Assembly (NCBI RefSeq): GCF_902779965.1
Contig: NZ_CACZDK010000037.1
Span: 1 to 35,236, forward strand
DNA length: 35,236 bases
From: Fibrobacter succinogenes
Lineage (GTDB): Bacteria; Fibrobacterota; Fibrobacteria; Fibrobacterales; Fibrobacteraceae
Direction of reading: 5' to 3'
Part shown: positions 21,949 through 29,681 of the stretch, piece by piece
How the letters are laid out: every line of letters starts with the position of its first letter
How positions within the stretch are numbered: the stretch's first letter is position 1
Program-made: the position numbers and the translations under genes
Notes under the pieces: model-generated
What the model saw: the letters and a program-made list of their open reading frames with translations, nothing else
What the model was told of the DNA's origin: nothing
Databases searched by the model: none

Positions 21949-24462
21949 ATGGCAGATATTAACGGTATTTTTTCAGCGAAGGCGAAGGCCGCTCTGCAAG
22001 CGGCTCGTATTGCGGCACGCAATTTAGGTAGCGATTGTGTGACGGTGGAACATCTGTTGTTTGGTCTTGTTCGTGAGGATTCTGGTGTTGCCTCCGAAAC
22101 ATTGAAAGCGCTTAAGGTCAACCTCACGGAGCTGAGCGAAACGATCCAGCGCGCGTTGAGTACGAATGGTGGCCTTATGACGGTCGGTGGCGATGCTCAC
22201 GGCGGTCTTTTGACGTTTACGGGGCAGTGCAAGGCAGTGCTTTACAATGCCGCTAAGATTGCCAAAGAAGAGGGCGTTCAGTTCATTGGTCCGGAACATT
22301 TGATGCTTGCTATTTTGCAACAGACTGATTCTCCGGCTGCGGCAACGCTTTCGACGTACAATGTGACGTTTGAAAATTATCAAGAAATGTTGATGCAAAT
22401 CAAGCGTCAGGCTGATGGTCAGCCGTTGGATGATGGTCAGTCCGAAGATGAACCGCGTGAACGTTATACGCAGACGCGTCAGGCTTCTCCGTCGCGCTCC
22501 AAGACTCCGATTCTGGAACATTTCGGTCGTGACCTTACAGCGATGGCTCGCGCTGGCAAACTTGATCCGATTATCGGTCGTGAAGCTGAAATTGAACGCT
22601 TGATCCAGATTCTGTGCCGTCGCAAAAAGAACAACCCGGCGCTCATCGGTGAACCGGGTGTGGGTAAGACCGCTATTATTGAAGGCCTTGCACTCAAGAT
22701 CGTGCAGCGCAAGATTCCGGACCTCTTGGCCAACAAGCGCGTAGTGACGCTCGATGTGGCTGCAATGGTTGCCGGTACAAAGTATCGTGGCCAGTTCGAA
22801 GAACGCGTGAAGGGCCTCATCATGGAACTCCAGCGCGTGGGCAATTCCGTGATTCTCTTCATTGACGAACTCCATACGATTGTAGGTGCTGGTGGCTCCG
22901 AAGGTAGCCTCGATGCATCGAATATCTTTAAGCCCGCTCTTGCTCGTGGCGAACTCCAGTGCATTGGCGCGACGACGTTTGATGAATACCGCAAGTATAT
23001 CGAAAAGGATGCTGCGCTCGAACGCCGTTTCCAGACGATTGTGGTAAACCCGCCGACGGTCGAAGATTCCATCCAGATTCTCGATGGCCTTCGCCCGAAG
23101 TATGAGCAACATCATAATGTTCATTACACGCCGGATGCCGTGCGTGCCGCTGTTGAATTAAGTGAACGTTACATCAGCGAGCGATTCTTGCCGGACAAGG
23201 CGATTGACGTGCTCGATGAAGCGGGCGCACGAGTTCGTTTGAATTCCATCAAGATTCCGCAAGACTTGCAGAACATGGAAGACGAACTCGGTGAATGTCT
23301 CCAGAAGAAAGAAGAAGCTGTTGCCAATCAGGATTATGCCTCTGCGGCGGACTATCGCGCCCGCGAAGAAGATTTGCAGAACTTGATTGCTGAACGCAAA
23401 AAGCAGTTGCAAAATGAAAATACGGAAACACCGATTGTCGATGATAACGTTATTCGTGATGTTATCAGCAAGATGACGGGAATCCCGGTTCGCAGGCTCG
23501 GTGGAGAAGAAGCGCAAAAGCTGATTCACCTTGGCGATGAAATCAAGCAGCACGTGATTGGTCAGGACCAAGCTGTTGATGCCATTGTGAAATCGATTCG
23601 CCGTAGCCGTGCTGGCATCCGCAACAACAAGCGCCCGATGGGCAGTTTCCTCTTCCTTGGCCCGACGGGTGTGGGTAAGACGGAACTTGCGAAGGTGCTT
23701 TGCAAGGAACTTTTCGGCAGTGAAGATTCGCTTGTGCGTATCGACATGAGCGAATACATGGAAAAGCATAGCGTGAGCCGCTTGATTGGTGCGCCTCCGG
23801 GATACGTAGGCTTTGAAGATGGCGGTGGTCAGCTCAGCGAAAAGGTGCGCAAGCATCCGTATTCTGTGGTGCTCTTGGATGAAATCGAAAAGGCGCATCC
23901 GGACATTTACAACTTGCTTCTCCAGATTTTGGACGATGGCATTTTGACGGATAGCTATGGCCGCAAAATTAACTTCAAGAATACGATTATTATCATGACG
24001 AGTAACGCCGGTGCTCGCGAAGTCCGCCATAGCAGTGGCATGGGCTTTACCAAAATGGGCGAGACGGATGATTACGAACGCATGGAAACTGCCATTCGCG
24101 AAGAAGTGAAGCGCGTGTTCTCTCCGGAATTCCTGAACCGTGTGGATGAGCAGATTGTGTTTCGCGCCCTCTCGAAAAAGGACCTCGTTTCTGTCGTGGA
24201 TATCCAGATGGGATTCTTGCAGAAGAATCTTTCGGACCGCGGAATCCTTTTGGAAATGAGCCAGGAAGCAAAGGAATTTGTAGTAAACCACAATTACGAT
24301 GCTTCGTTGGGTGCACGTCCGATCCGCCGCTCCATCCAGAATCTGGTGGAAGACGAAATCGCTGAAGGCCTTTTGCTCGGGACGATGACGGACTTCTCCA
24401 CAATTTACGTGGGCGTCGAAGACGGCAAGCTGTCTTTTAAATGCGAGAAAATACAATCGTAG
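21949..24462 (+). CDS. clpC: ClpC-type AAA+ chaperone/protease ATPase subunit
   Basis: An 837-residue Hsp100 protein that unfolds substrates, usually for ClpP. In order: two Clp_N repeats (1-150), a linker, AAA domain 1 with Walker A GEPGVGKT (234-241) and Walker B VILFIDELHT, a short middle domain with the UVR-type motif NQDYASAADYRAREEDL, AAA domain 2 with GPTGVGKT (about 569-576) and VVLLDEIEKAHPD, and a C-terminal ClpB_D2-small region. The short UVR middle domain indicates ClpC rather than ClpB. The ClpP-docking loop would be SSGMGFTKMG, with MGF in place of the common LGF or VGF. I chose ATG 21949 because the upstream in-frame ATG lies in a REP-like hairpin. No Shine-Dalgarno sequence is visible. 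No adaptor gene adjoins it. Confidence 0.93.
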   Translation: MADINGIFSAKAKAALQAARIAARNLGSDCVTVEHLLFGLVREDSGVASETLKALKVNLTELSETIQRALSTNGGLMTVGGDAHGGLLTFTGQCKAVLYNAAKIAKEEGVQFIGPEHLMLAILQQTDSPAAATLSTYNVTFENYQEMLMQIKRQADGQPLDDGQSEDEPRERYTQTRQASPSRSKTPILEHFGRDLTAMARAGKLDPIIGREAEIERLIQILCRRKKNNPALIGEPGVGKTAIIEGLALKIVQRKIPDLLANKRVVTLDVAAMVAGTKYRGQFEERVKGLIMELQRVGNSVILFIDELHTIVGAGGSEGSLDASNIFKPALARGELQCIGATTFDEYRKYIEKDAALERRFQTIVVNPPTVEDSIQILDGLRPKYEQHHNVHYTPDAVRAAVELSERYISERFLPDKAIDVLDEAGARVRLNSIKIPQDLQNMEDELGECLQKKEEAVANQDYASAADYRAREEDLQNLIAERKKQLQNENTETPIVDDNVIRDVISKMTGIPVRRLGGEEAQKLIHLGDEIKQHVIGQDQAVDAIVKSIRRSRAGIRNNKRPMGSFLFLGPTGVGKTELAKVLCKELFGSEDSLVRIDMSEYMEKHSVSRLIGAPPGYVGFEDGGGQLSEKVRKHPYSVVLLDEIEKAHPDIYNLLLQILDDGILTDSYGRKINFKNTIIIMTSNAGAREVRHSSGMGFTKMGETDDYERMETAIREEVKRVFSPEFLNRVDEQIVFRALSKKDLVSVVDIQMGFLQKNLSDRGILLEMSQEAKEFVVNHNYDASLGARPIRRSIQNLVEDEIAEGLLLGTMTDFSTIYVGVEDGKLSFKCEKIQS

Positions 24463-24672
24463 AGCTATGGGCACGGAGCTAAAGCTCCTTTGACGCTTCC
24501 AGCGTCCGCGGCTGCACTCGGTCATAGAAAATGCAAGCATTTTCTGCGACACTCGTTTTGCACGCTATTGAGCACGCTTCGCTTTGGGCTATGAGGTCGC
24601 CTTGTTTTGCAAGGCTTTGGGCATTTCTTATTACAATTGCCCATACCTCAAAGGGGCGCAAGCCCCGAGCTC
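24463..24672. repeat. Cluster of stem-loops downstream of clpC
   Basis: No gene is seen, but stems follow each other: GGAGCT with AGCTCC (24475-24488), GACGCT with AGCGTC (24492-24506), GAAAATGC with GCATTTTC (24527-24544), CCTTG with CAAGG (24600-24614), TGGGCA with TGCCCA (24618-24643), and GGGGC with GCCCC around a GCAA tetraloop (24653-24666). None has a proper T-tract. The stretch 24511-24560 resembles 17486-17590. GGGCTATGAGGTCG at 24587-24600 is a left-type partner of the ATACCTC heptads that follow. Confidence 0.7.
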
Positions 24673-24754
24673 ATACCTCATACCCCACATCCCATACTCC
24701 ATAGCTGAAAAGCGTCTTTTTCGACGTTCTAAGCTCTAAGTTCTAGGTTCTAAA
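24673..24754. repeat. Two heptad arrays upstream of adk (ATACCyC and TTCTAAG types)
   Basis: At 24673-24707 five in-phase 7-mers read ATACCTC, ATACCCC, ACATCCC, ATACTCC, ATAGCTG. At 24727-24754 four more read TTCTAAG, CTCTAAG, TTCTAGG, TTCTAAA, ending four bases before the adk promoter box. The TTCTAAG spelling occurs only here in the window. The period is 7 in both arrays although the sequences differ. Confidence 0.8.
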
Positions 24755-24757
24755 AGC

Positions 24758-24765
24758 TATATTTG
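24758..24765 (+). promoter_or_regulatory. Putative -7 promoter box of adk
   Basis: TATATTTG, followed by CCTCGG, sits 36 bases before the adk ATG at 24802. No -33 TTTG is visible; the heptad array occupies that position, as it does upstream of leuC. Confidence 0.55.
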
Positions 24766-24801
24766 CCTCGGAATTTTAACAATCAACCTATGAGGTTATC
24801 A

Positions 24802-25398
24802 ATGTCTCAGATTTCTGCTGTTCTTATTTTTGGTGCTCCGGGTTCTGGCAAGGGCACTGTGGGCGCAAAGCTCGCTGCAACGACTGCTCTCAAGCACCTT
24901 TCCACGGGCGACATCTTCCGTGGCATCGCTCCGTCTAGCGAATCCGGCAAGCTCCTTGCTTCTTACTCCAGCAAGGGCCTTCTCGTTCCGGACGAAGCCA
25001 CCGTTGAAATCTTCGGCCGCTTTGTCGAAGGTCTCGTGAACACGAACAAGCTCAACCCGGAAAAGGACACCCTCCTCCTCGACGGTATTCCTCGCACGGT
25101 TGCTCAGGTCGATCTCATCAAGCCGATCGTTGACGTGAAGCACATCTTTGTTCTCGACATCAAGGACGAAGAAACCATCGTTGCTCGCCTCCTCAACCGC
25201 GCCAAGATCGAAGGCCGTAAGGACGACGCTGACGTGAACGTCATCAAGAACCGTCTCAATGTTTACAAGGAATCCACTGCTAAGGTTCTCGAAAAGTACG
25301 ATCCGAAGATCATCAGCCACATCGTTGGCGACAACACTCCGGACGAAGTCTTCCTCGACGTGCTCAAGGCATACGTGGACTTCACGAAGAACGCTTAA
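24802..25398 (+). CDS. adk: Adenylate kinase, short-LID type
   Basis: A 198-residue nucleoside monophosphate kinase that interconverts ATP, AMP and ADP in the cytoplasm. The P-loop GAPGSGKGT is at 11-19, the AMP-binding STGDIFR follows, and DGIPRTVAQ replaces the common DGFPRT. The LID is the short form (LLNRAKIEGRKDDADVNVIKNRL), without the zinc-binding insertion. I chose ATG 24802 because GAGG lies six bases before it and the protein then starts at the usual MSQISAVLIFGAP; in-frame TTG 24763 and ATG 24790 give unsupported extensions. Because the LID is short, a UMP/CMP-kinase-like specificity cannot be fully ruled out. It stands alone, with REP-like and terminator hairpins after it. Confidence 0.93.
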   Translation: MSQISAVLIFGAPGSGKGTVGAKLAATTALKHLSTGDIFRGIAPSSESGKLLASYSSKGLLVPDEATVEIFGRFVEGLVNTNKLNPEKDTLLLDGIPRTVAQVDLIKPIVDVKHIFVLDIKDEETIVARLLNRAKIEGRKDDADVNVIKNRLNVYKESTAKVLEKYDPKIISHIVGDNTPDEVFLDVLKAYVDFTKNA

Positions 25399-25414
25399 TT
25401 GATTTGAACAAACT

Positions 25415-25447
25415 GTCATCCTGGAGGCTGAAAAGCCGATAGGATTG
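25415..25447. repeat. REP-like GTCATCCTGGAGG hairpin after adk
   Basis: ATCCT (25418-25422) pairs with AGGAT (25441-25445), and GGCT pairs with AGCC around a GAAA tetraloop, separated by a 3x3 internal loop. It begins GTCATCC like the other REP-like units in the window. Confidence 0.65.
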
Positions 25448-25474
25448 ATAAGTGACAAATAAAGTTAACATAGT

Positions 25475-25502
25475 TCCGGCTCATTTGAGTCGGGCTTTTT
25501 TT
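25475..25502 (+). terminator. Intrinsic terminator of adk
   Basis: CCGGCTC (25476-25482) pairs with GAGTCGG (25487-25493), with one G-T wobble, followed by GC and seven T. It ends just before a TATATTG box for the next gene. Confidence 0.85.
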
Positions 25503-25503
25503 G

Positions 25504-25510
25504 TATATTG
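25504..25510 (+). promoter_or_regulatory. Possible -7 box of the tandem lipoprotein operon
   Basis: TATATTG lies immediately after the adk terminator T-tract and 37 bases before the first lipoprotein ATG. It is one T shorter than the TATATTTG seen elsewhere. A TTTG at 25484-25487 is only 16 bases upstream, so the assignment is uncertain. Confidence 0.35.
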
Positions 25511-25547
25511 CGGAAAATAATAAAGATAAATTTATGAGGATTGGAAA

Positions 25548-27560
25548 ATGAGATTGATGATGTGTATGGATTCGTGGAAAACGCGGGGCTTAAATGTTCT
25601 TATCGTGCTGTTGCTGGCATTGACGTTTGTCGCATGTAATGAAGATAAGAATGAATTCTTTGATGAATCTCAATTAATGATAACGGTGCAGTTCGATAAT
25701 AGGGTGGTTGAAAAAAAAGAAGAGAAAAAGTCCCTTTACAAATCAAAGAAAAGTTCTTGGGGAAATAAAAGATCTTGTACAGGTTTCCCCAAAAAAATAG
25801 CGTATTTTTCTACGAAAAACTCCATTGGAGATACTTTAAATTTTACTCCCGAAGAAAAATTAAAGAATTACCAAAAAAGTTTCAAAATTTGGAGCGGCGC
25901 TTATAGGCTTAAATCAAAAAAATCCAGTTCGGATAGATCATCTGTTAATCAAGATACATCTTTCCTTAAGTTGAATGACAATTTTAAGATTCCGTATGTC
26001 GGAAGAAATCTGAATGTTGGTGGGGAAGAATATAGTGCTTCAGAACTTGTTGAAACGATAAAAGTTTTTAATGAAAAATTGCTTGGTGTAATCCAAGAGA
26101 ATATGACTGGACCTTGGAATTCTATAAAGCTTGATTTGACTGAATTAAGGAAAACAGTAAAAAATTTGACTGTTACTGAGAAGTCCCAGAAAAAAATGAA
26201 TGTTAACGATTTCTTTTATGAGATAGATGTCAAGGTTAAAAAAATATGTAGTGAGTGCTATTCAAAAACATTCGACCTGCTTAATTTGAATGAAAATTTA
26301 AAAGAAGTTAAATTATCGACATATGATGTTTTGCTTGTAGATTTTTATCCCAAAGTAAAAAAACAAAAAGTTCATTTTGATAATCATGAAATAGAATCGA
26401 AAATTGAAGTAGCTGTTTCGACAAAAGCTAGAGTTTATCAAGAAGGATATCATTTTATCCTTTCGTCCAATGTCATGGAAATTTTGGTTGATGTTTTGGG
26501 TGTTACACCGAAGAATACTAAAAATATGCGACTTTGCGTAAAAGATGATTATTTGAAAATTTTAATAACAAGTGAAGGAATAACAGATAATGTTGTTGTA
26601 AATAGTTTTAATCAATCAACGGAGATTATTTCTATAATCAAAGGTGATGCGAAGGATAGTGTGAATGATTATTTTCAAAATTATTATTTAAAATTCAATG
26701 ATGGTTTAAATGTTCTAGATTCGATAAAAATTCCTTTCTTGAATAAACTGTTTTTCTCTGTTAATCAAAAAAATCTTAGTATAAAGAGTGTTCTTGAGTC
26801 TATTGAAAATTACAGTAGACTTCTTCAATTTTATGTGGATTCTAATTTAGATGTAAAAGGAACGGGTGACGGTGGAATACTTAATTTAAAAGGAGTAGGG
26901 AAAATGTTGAGGTTGTACTATGACAGAAATATTCCGTTACGTAATGCCGCTATGTGTAACAAATCTTTTGATTACTTATTTCTTCCCTACAATAAAAGGA
27001 ATTTTATTGATTTAACGAAACCGATAGAGAAAAAGTATCGTAAAATGAAACTCCCCGAAAATGAAAATGTTTTGGTGTATCGAATTACACCAGCATTATT
27101 ACGATACAATCAGATTGTTGATTTTGGATTGTTGAAAGTTCAAAATTTTACGGTTGATTTTGAAACCTATGTAAAGCAGGCTTTTTATATAGCTGGTGAT
27201 TTTGTGATTGGTGAAGACTGTTACCTTGATGACGTTGATTTAAAATTATCTGCACGCGTGAATGAAATAAAACTTGGTGATAAAAAAATTTTATTTGAAA
27301 ATGGTAGGCTTAATTATTTGATAAATATGCATATGATATATGAGGGCTTAAAGAATATTGTTATGACTCTACCATCGTTTTTGAATTTAGATTACGAATC
27401 CTTGACGATTATGGATGGCGATAGGATTGTAGCGACTGTGAATAACCAGAATCATAAAGAACGTTTTAGCTATGATTTTAATATTGACAAATGGATGATT
27501 CCAAGTTCCTTGAAACCGTATGTAACGTTGCCTAAACGTAATATGAAATTTGACGAGTAA
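25548..27560 (+). CDS. Large AT-rich lipoprotein, tandem copy 1
   Basis: A 670-residue predicted lipoprotein of unknown family. A signal with KTR before a hydrophobic core ends in the lipobox FVAC, putting the lipidated Cys at residue 30. Recognisable blocks are the early FTPEEKLKNYQKSFKIWSGA then YRLKSKK, a mostly beta-predicted middle, and the C-terminal LNLDYESLTIMDGDRIVAT, SYDF and MIPSSLKPYV. A GAGG site lies eight bases before the ATG. ATGAGGATTGGAAAATGA, a five-codon frame (MRIGK), overlaps the start by ATGA. Composition is far richer in A/T (AAA, AAT, ATA codons) than the housekeeping genes here, suggesting transfer or relaxed codon use. The paralogue begins 22 bases after the stop, so the two form an operon. 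The function is unknown; a surface or periplasmic location is likely. Confidence 0.85.
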   Translation: MRLMMCMDSWKTRGLNVLIVLLLALTFVACNEDKNEFFDESQLMITVQFDNRVVEKKEEKKSLYKSKKSSWGNKRSCTGFPKKIAYFSTKNSIGDTLNFTPEEKLKNYQKSFKIWSGAYRLKSKKSSSDRSSVNQDTSFLKLNDNFKIPYVGRNLNVGGEEYSASELVETIKVFNEKLLGVIQENMTGPWNSIKLDLTELRKTVKNLTVTEKSQKKMNVNDFFYEIDVKVKKICSECYSKTFDLLNLNENLKEVKLSTYDVLLVDFYPKVKKQKVHFDNHEIESKIEVAVSTKARVYQEGYHFILSSNVMEILVDVLGVTPKNTKNMRLCVKDDYLKILITSEGITDNVVVNSFNQSTEIISIIKGDAKDSVNDYFQNYYLKFNDGLNVLDSIKIPFLNKLFFSVNQKNLSIKSVLESIENYSRLLQFYVDSNLDVKGTGDGGILNLKGVGKMLRLYYDRNIPLRNAAMCNKSFDYLFLPYNKRNFIDLTKPIEKKYRKMKLPENENVLVYRITPALLRYNQIVDFGLLKVQNFTVDFETYVKQAFYIAGDFVIGEDCYLDDVDLKLSARVNEIKLGDKKILFENGRLNYLINMHMIYEGLKNIVMTLPSFLNLDYESLTIMDGDRIVATVNNQNHKERFSYDFNIDKWMIPSSLKPYVTLPKRNMKFDE

Positions 27561-27581
27561 TAAACTTATGAGGCTTGGAAA

Positions 27582-29573
27582 ATGAGATTGTCGGTGTGTA
27601 TGAATTCGTGGAAAACGCGGGGCTTAAATGTTCTTGTAATGCTGTTGCTGGCATTAGCGTTTTCCGCATGCAATGAAGATAAGGATATAGCCAAAAATCA
27701 TCGTGAGAATGTTGTGGAACCTTCTGTGATAGAGGTTCACCCAAAACCACGTGTACACCCACATCCCAAACCTGGTGTACGTATTCATCCATCGCAATTT
27801 AGTTGGAGATTCCGTCCTGCTGATCGTCCTAAGATAAATTATCTTTTCCCGAAAGGCTCCATTGAAGATACTGTAAATTATACTCCTGAAGAAAAAGCAA
27901 AGAATTACCAGAAAAGTTTTAAAATTTGGAGCGGCGTTTATAGGCTTAAATCACAAAAAACGGCTTCTGATACATCCTCTCTTAAATTAGATGAAAATTA
28001 TGAAATCCCGTTTGTCGGGAAAAAATTGAAAATAGGGGATAACGAGTATAGCATTTTTGAAATGCTTGAACTCGTAAAAAAAGAAAAAACGGCTTTGTTG
28101 AATGTAATCGCCTCGAAAATTAAGTGGAGCAACCTTTCTTTCCGATTGGATTTAAACGAATTGCGAAAAAGTATTGATTCTTTACAAACTATTAAAGAAT
28201 TGTTTTCTGAAATAGATTTTAAGATGGGTATAAGTGGTTATATCATTTCTAATAGATCAGAAATAAAATCTCATTCAATAGATCTTTTGAATTTGGATAC
28301 AAATGATCAATTTGTTGAATTTCCACTTTATAACAAGTTTTTTATAGAATATACTCCTAAAATAAAAAATCAGAAAGTTAAATTAGGCAACCTTAGAACA
28401 GAAACCGAAGTGGATGCATCTATTTTGACGGAAAATACAATGCATTATGAAAATGAAAAGATTTTATTTTCATCTAACGTGATATCGGTTGTTTTGGATT
28501 TTCCAGGCATAACAGATGAAAAAACAGAGTCTTTGCCGATTGGTGTTAAGTGGGATTTTTTGAACATTTCTATAACGGGAAATGGTGTTGTAGATAATGT
28601 AGGCCCAATAGAAAAAGTTAAGAAGGTCAAAAGAGTCGATTTCCCTGTAAAAGATTATTTGGAACAATACTATGATAAAAATTTTTATCTGTCTATAGAA
28701 GAATATTTCGGTGCGTTTGAAGAATTAGAAATTCCTTTTTTAGATAATCCTGTTTTTTCATTTGGAAGAGATTTTTTTAGTCTGAAAAACTTAATCGAAA
28801 CCATTGATAATTATGACCGATTTGTTCTGTATGCTACTACGGAGGCTACAGAATTGAAGGAAGGCGTTGAAGGCGGAAAAATTAAAATAAAAGAGATAAC
28901 CGATTCGCTTAAGCGACATATTCGCAAAAACATGACATTACGGAATGTCTCGATGTATAATAAATCCTTTGAAGATTTGGATGATGTCTATAATAAAAGT
29001 GGACTGATTAATTTAATGAGCTATTCGAAGGTAAAAAAGAATCGAACGATTCGACTTCGGGATCAAGAAAATGTTTTGGTTTATAAAATAACGCTTAAAC
29101 CACTTGAACTTACTAAGAATATTGATTTTGGCTTGTTTAAAACTGAAAGTTTTGATGTTGATTTTGTTGCTTATATCCAGCATCGTATTTATCTTTTGTT
29201 GGGTTACATGGTTCTTGATAACAGCTATGTTGACGCTATTGATTTAAAGCTATCTGCTCGCGTGAATGAAATTAATCTTGGCGATAAAAAGATTTTGTTT
29301 GGCGATGGTTCTTCGAAAAATAATGGAAGACTTGATTATTTTATACGTATAAGCCCGGATGCCGAGGATTCATCTAAAATTGTAAAACCTGCATTGAATT
29401 TAGATTACGAATCCTTGACGATTATGGATGGCGATCGGATTGTAGCGACTTTGAATAATCAGAATCATAAAGAACGTTTTAGCTATGATTTCAAACGCAA
29501 GAAATGGATGATTCCAAGTTCCTTGAAACCATACGTAACGCTAGCTAAAAGCAATGTGAAATTTGATGAGTGA
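27582..29573 (+). CDS. Large AT-rich lipoprotein, tandem copy 2
   Basis: A 663-residue paralogue of the preceding gene. The signal region (SWKTRGLNVLVMLLLALAF, lipobox FSAC, Cys30) and the last 60 residues (from LNLDYESLTIMDGDRIVAT to the closing VKFDE) are almost identical to copy 1. The middle has diverged strongly, and it carries a His/Pro-rich stretch after the lipid anchor (HPKPRVHPHPKPGVRIHP) that copy 1 lacks. The alternating His-Pro segment could bind metal or act as a rigid spacer. The same overlapping five-codon frame (MRLGK) precedes the start, with GAGG as ribosome binding site. No terminator is evident before the next promoter. I do not recognise the family. Confidence 0.85.
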   Translation: MRLSVCMNSWKTRGLNVLVMLLLALAFSACNEDKDIAKNHRENVVEPSVIEVHPKPRVHPHPKPGVRIHPSQFSWRFRPADRPKINYLFPKGSIEDTVNYTPEEKAKNYQKSFKIWSGVYRLKSQKTASDTSSLKLDENYEIPFVGKKLKIGDNEYSIFEMLELVKKEKTALLNVIASKIKWSNLSFRLDLNELRKSIDSLQTIKELFSEIDFKMGISGYIISNRSEIKSHSIDLLNLDTNDQFVEFPLYNKFFIEYTPKIKNQKVKLGNLRTETEVDASILTENTMHYENEKILFSSNVISVVLDFPGITDEKTESLPIGVKWDFLNISITGNGVVDNVGPIEKVKKVKRVDFPVKDYLEQYYDKNFYLSIEEYFGAFEELEIPFLDNPVFSFGRDFFSLKNLIETIDNYDRFVLYATTEATELKEGVEGGKIKIKEITDSLKRHIRKNMTLRNVSMYNKSFEDLDDVYNKSGLINLMSYSKVKKNRTIRLRDQENVLVYKITLKPLELTKNIDFGLFKTESFDVDFVAYIQHRIYLLLGYMVLDNSYVDAIDLKLSARVNEINLGDKKILFGDGSSKNNGRLDYFIRISPDAEDSSKIVKPALNLDYESLTIMDGDRIVATLNNQNHKERFSYDFKRKKWMIPSSLKPYVTLAKSNVKFDE

Positions 29574-29630
29574 TGATAATATTCGTTTTGGCTGAAAAAT
29601 TTTTTTACATGTGTTTTGATTTGTTTTTTA

Positions 29631-29658
29631 TTTGGGATAATTTATATATTGTCCCAAA
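29631..29658 (+). promoter_or_regulatory. Palindromic promoter of the serine-linker lipoprotein
   Basis: TTTGGGA (29631-29637) and TCCCAAA (29652-29658) are a perfect 7-bp inverted repeat around 14 bases that contain the -7 box TATATTG (29645-29651). A TTTG at 29620-29623, 21 bases upstream of the box, fits -33. The whole dyad is 28 bp, the same overall span as the dyad in front of the regulator gene. It is a likely operator. Confidence 0.55.
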
Positions 29659-29681
29659 CTTTCAATAAAAAGGAGTTATTT

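Noticed and set aside
24763-24801. A 13-residue extension of adenylate kinase from TTG 24763
   Set aside because: TTG overlaps the TATATTTG promoter box, and GAGG is correctly spaced only for ATG 24802.
29616-29681. A 22-residue N-terminal extension of the serine-linker lipoprotein
   Set aside because: It covers the promoter dyad and the ribosome binding site; the lipoprotein signal begins at ATG 29682 with AAGGAG upstream.
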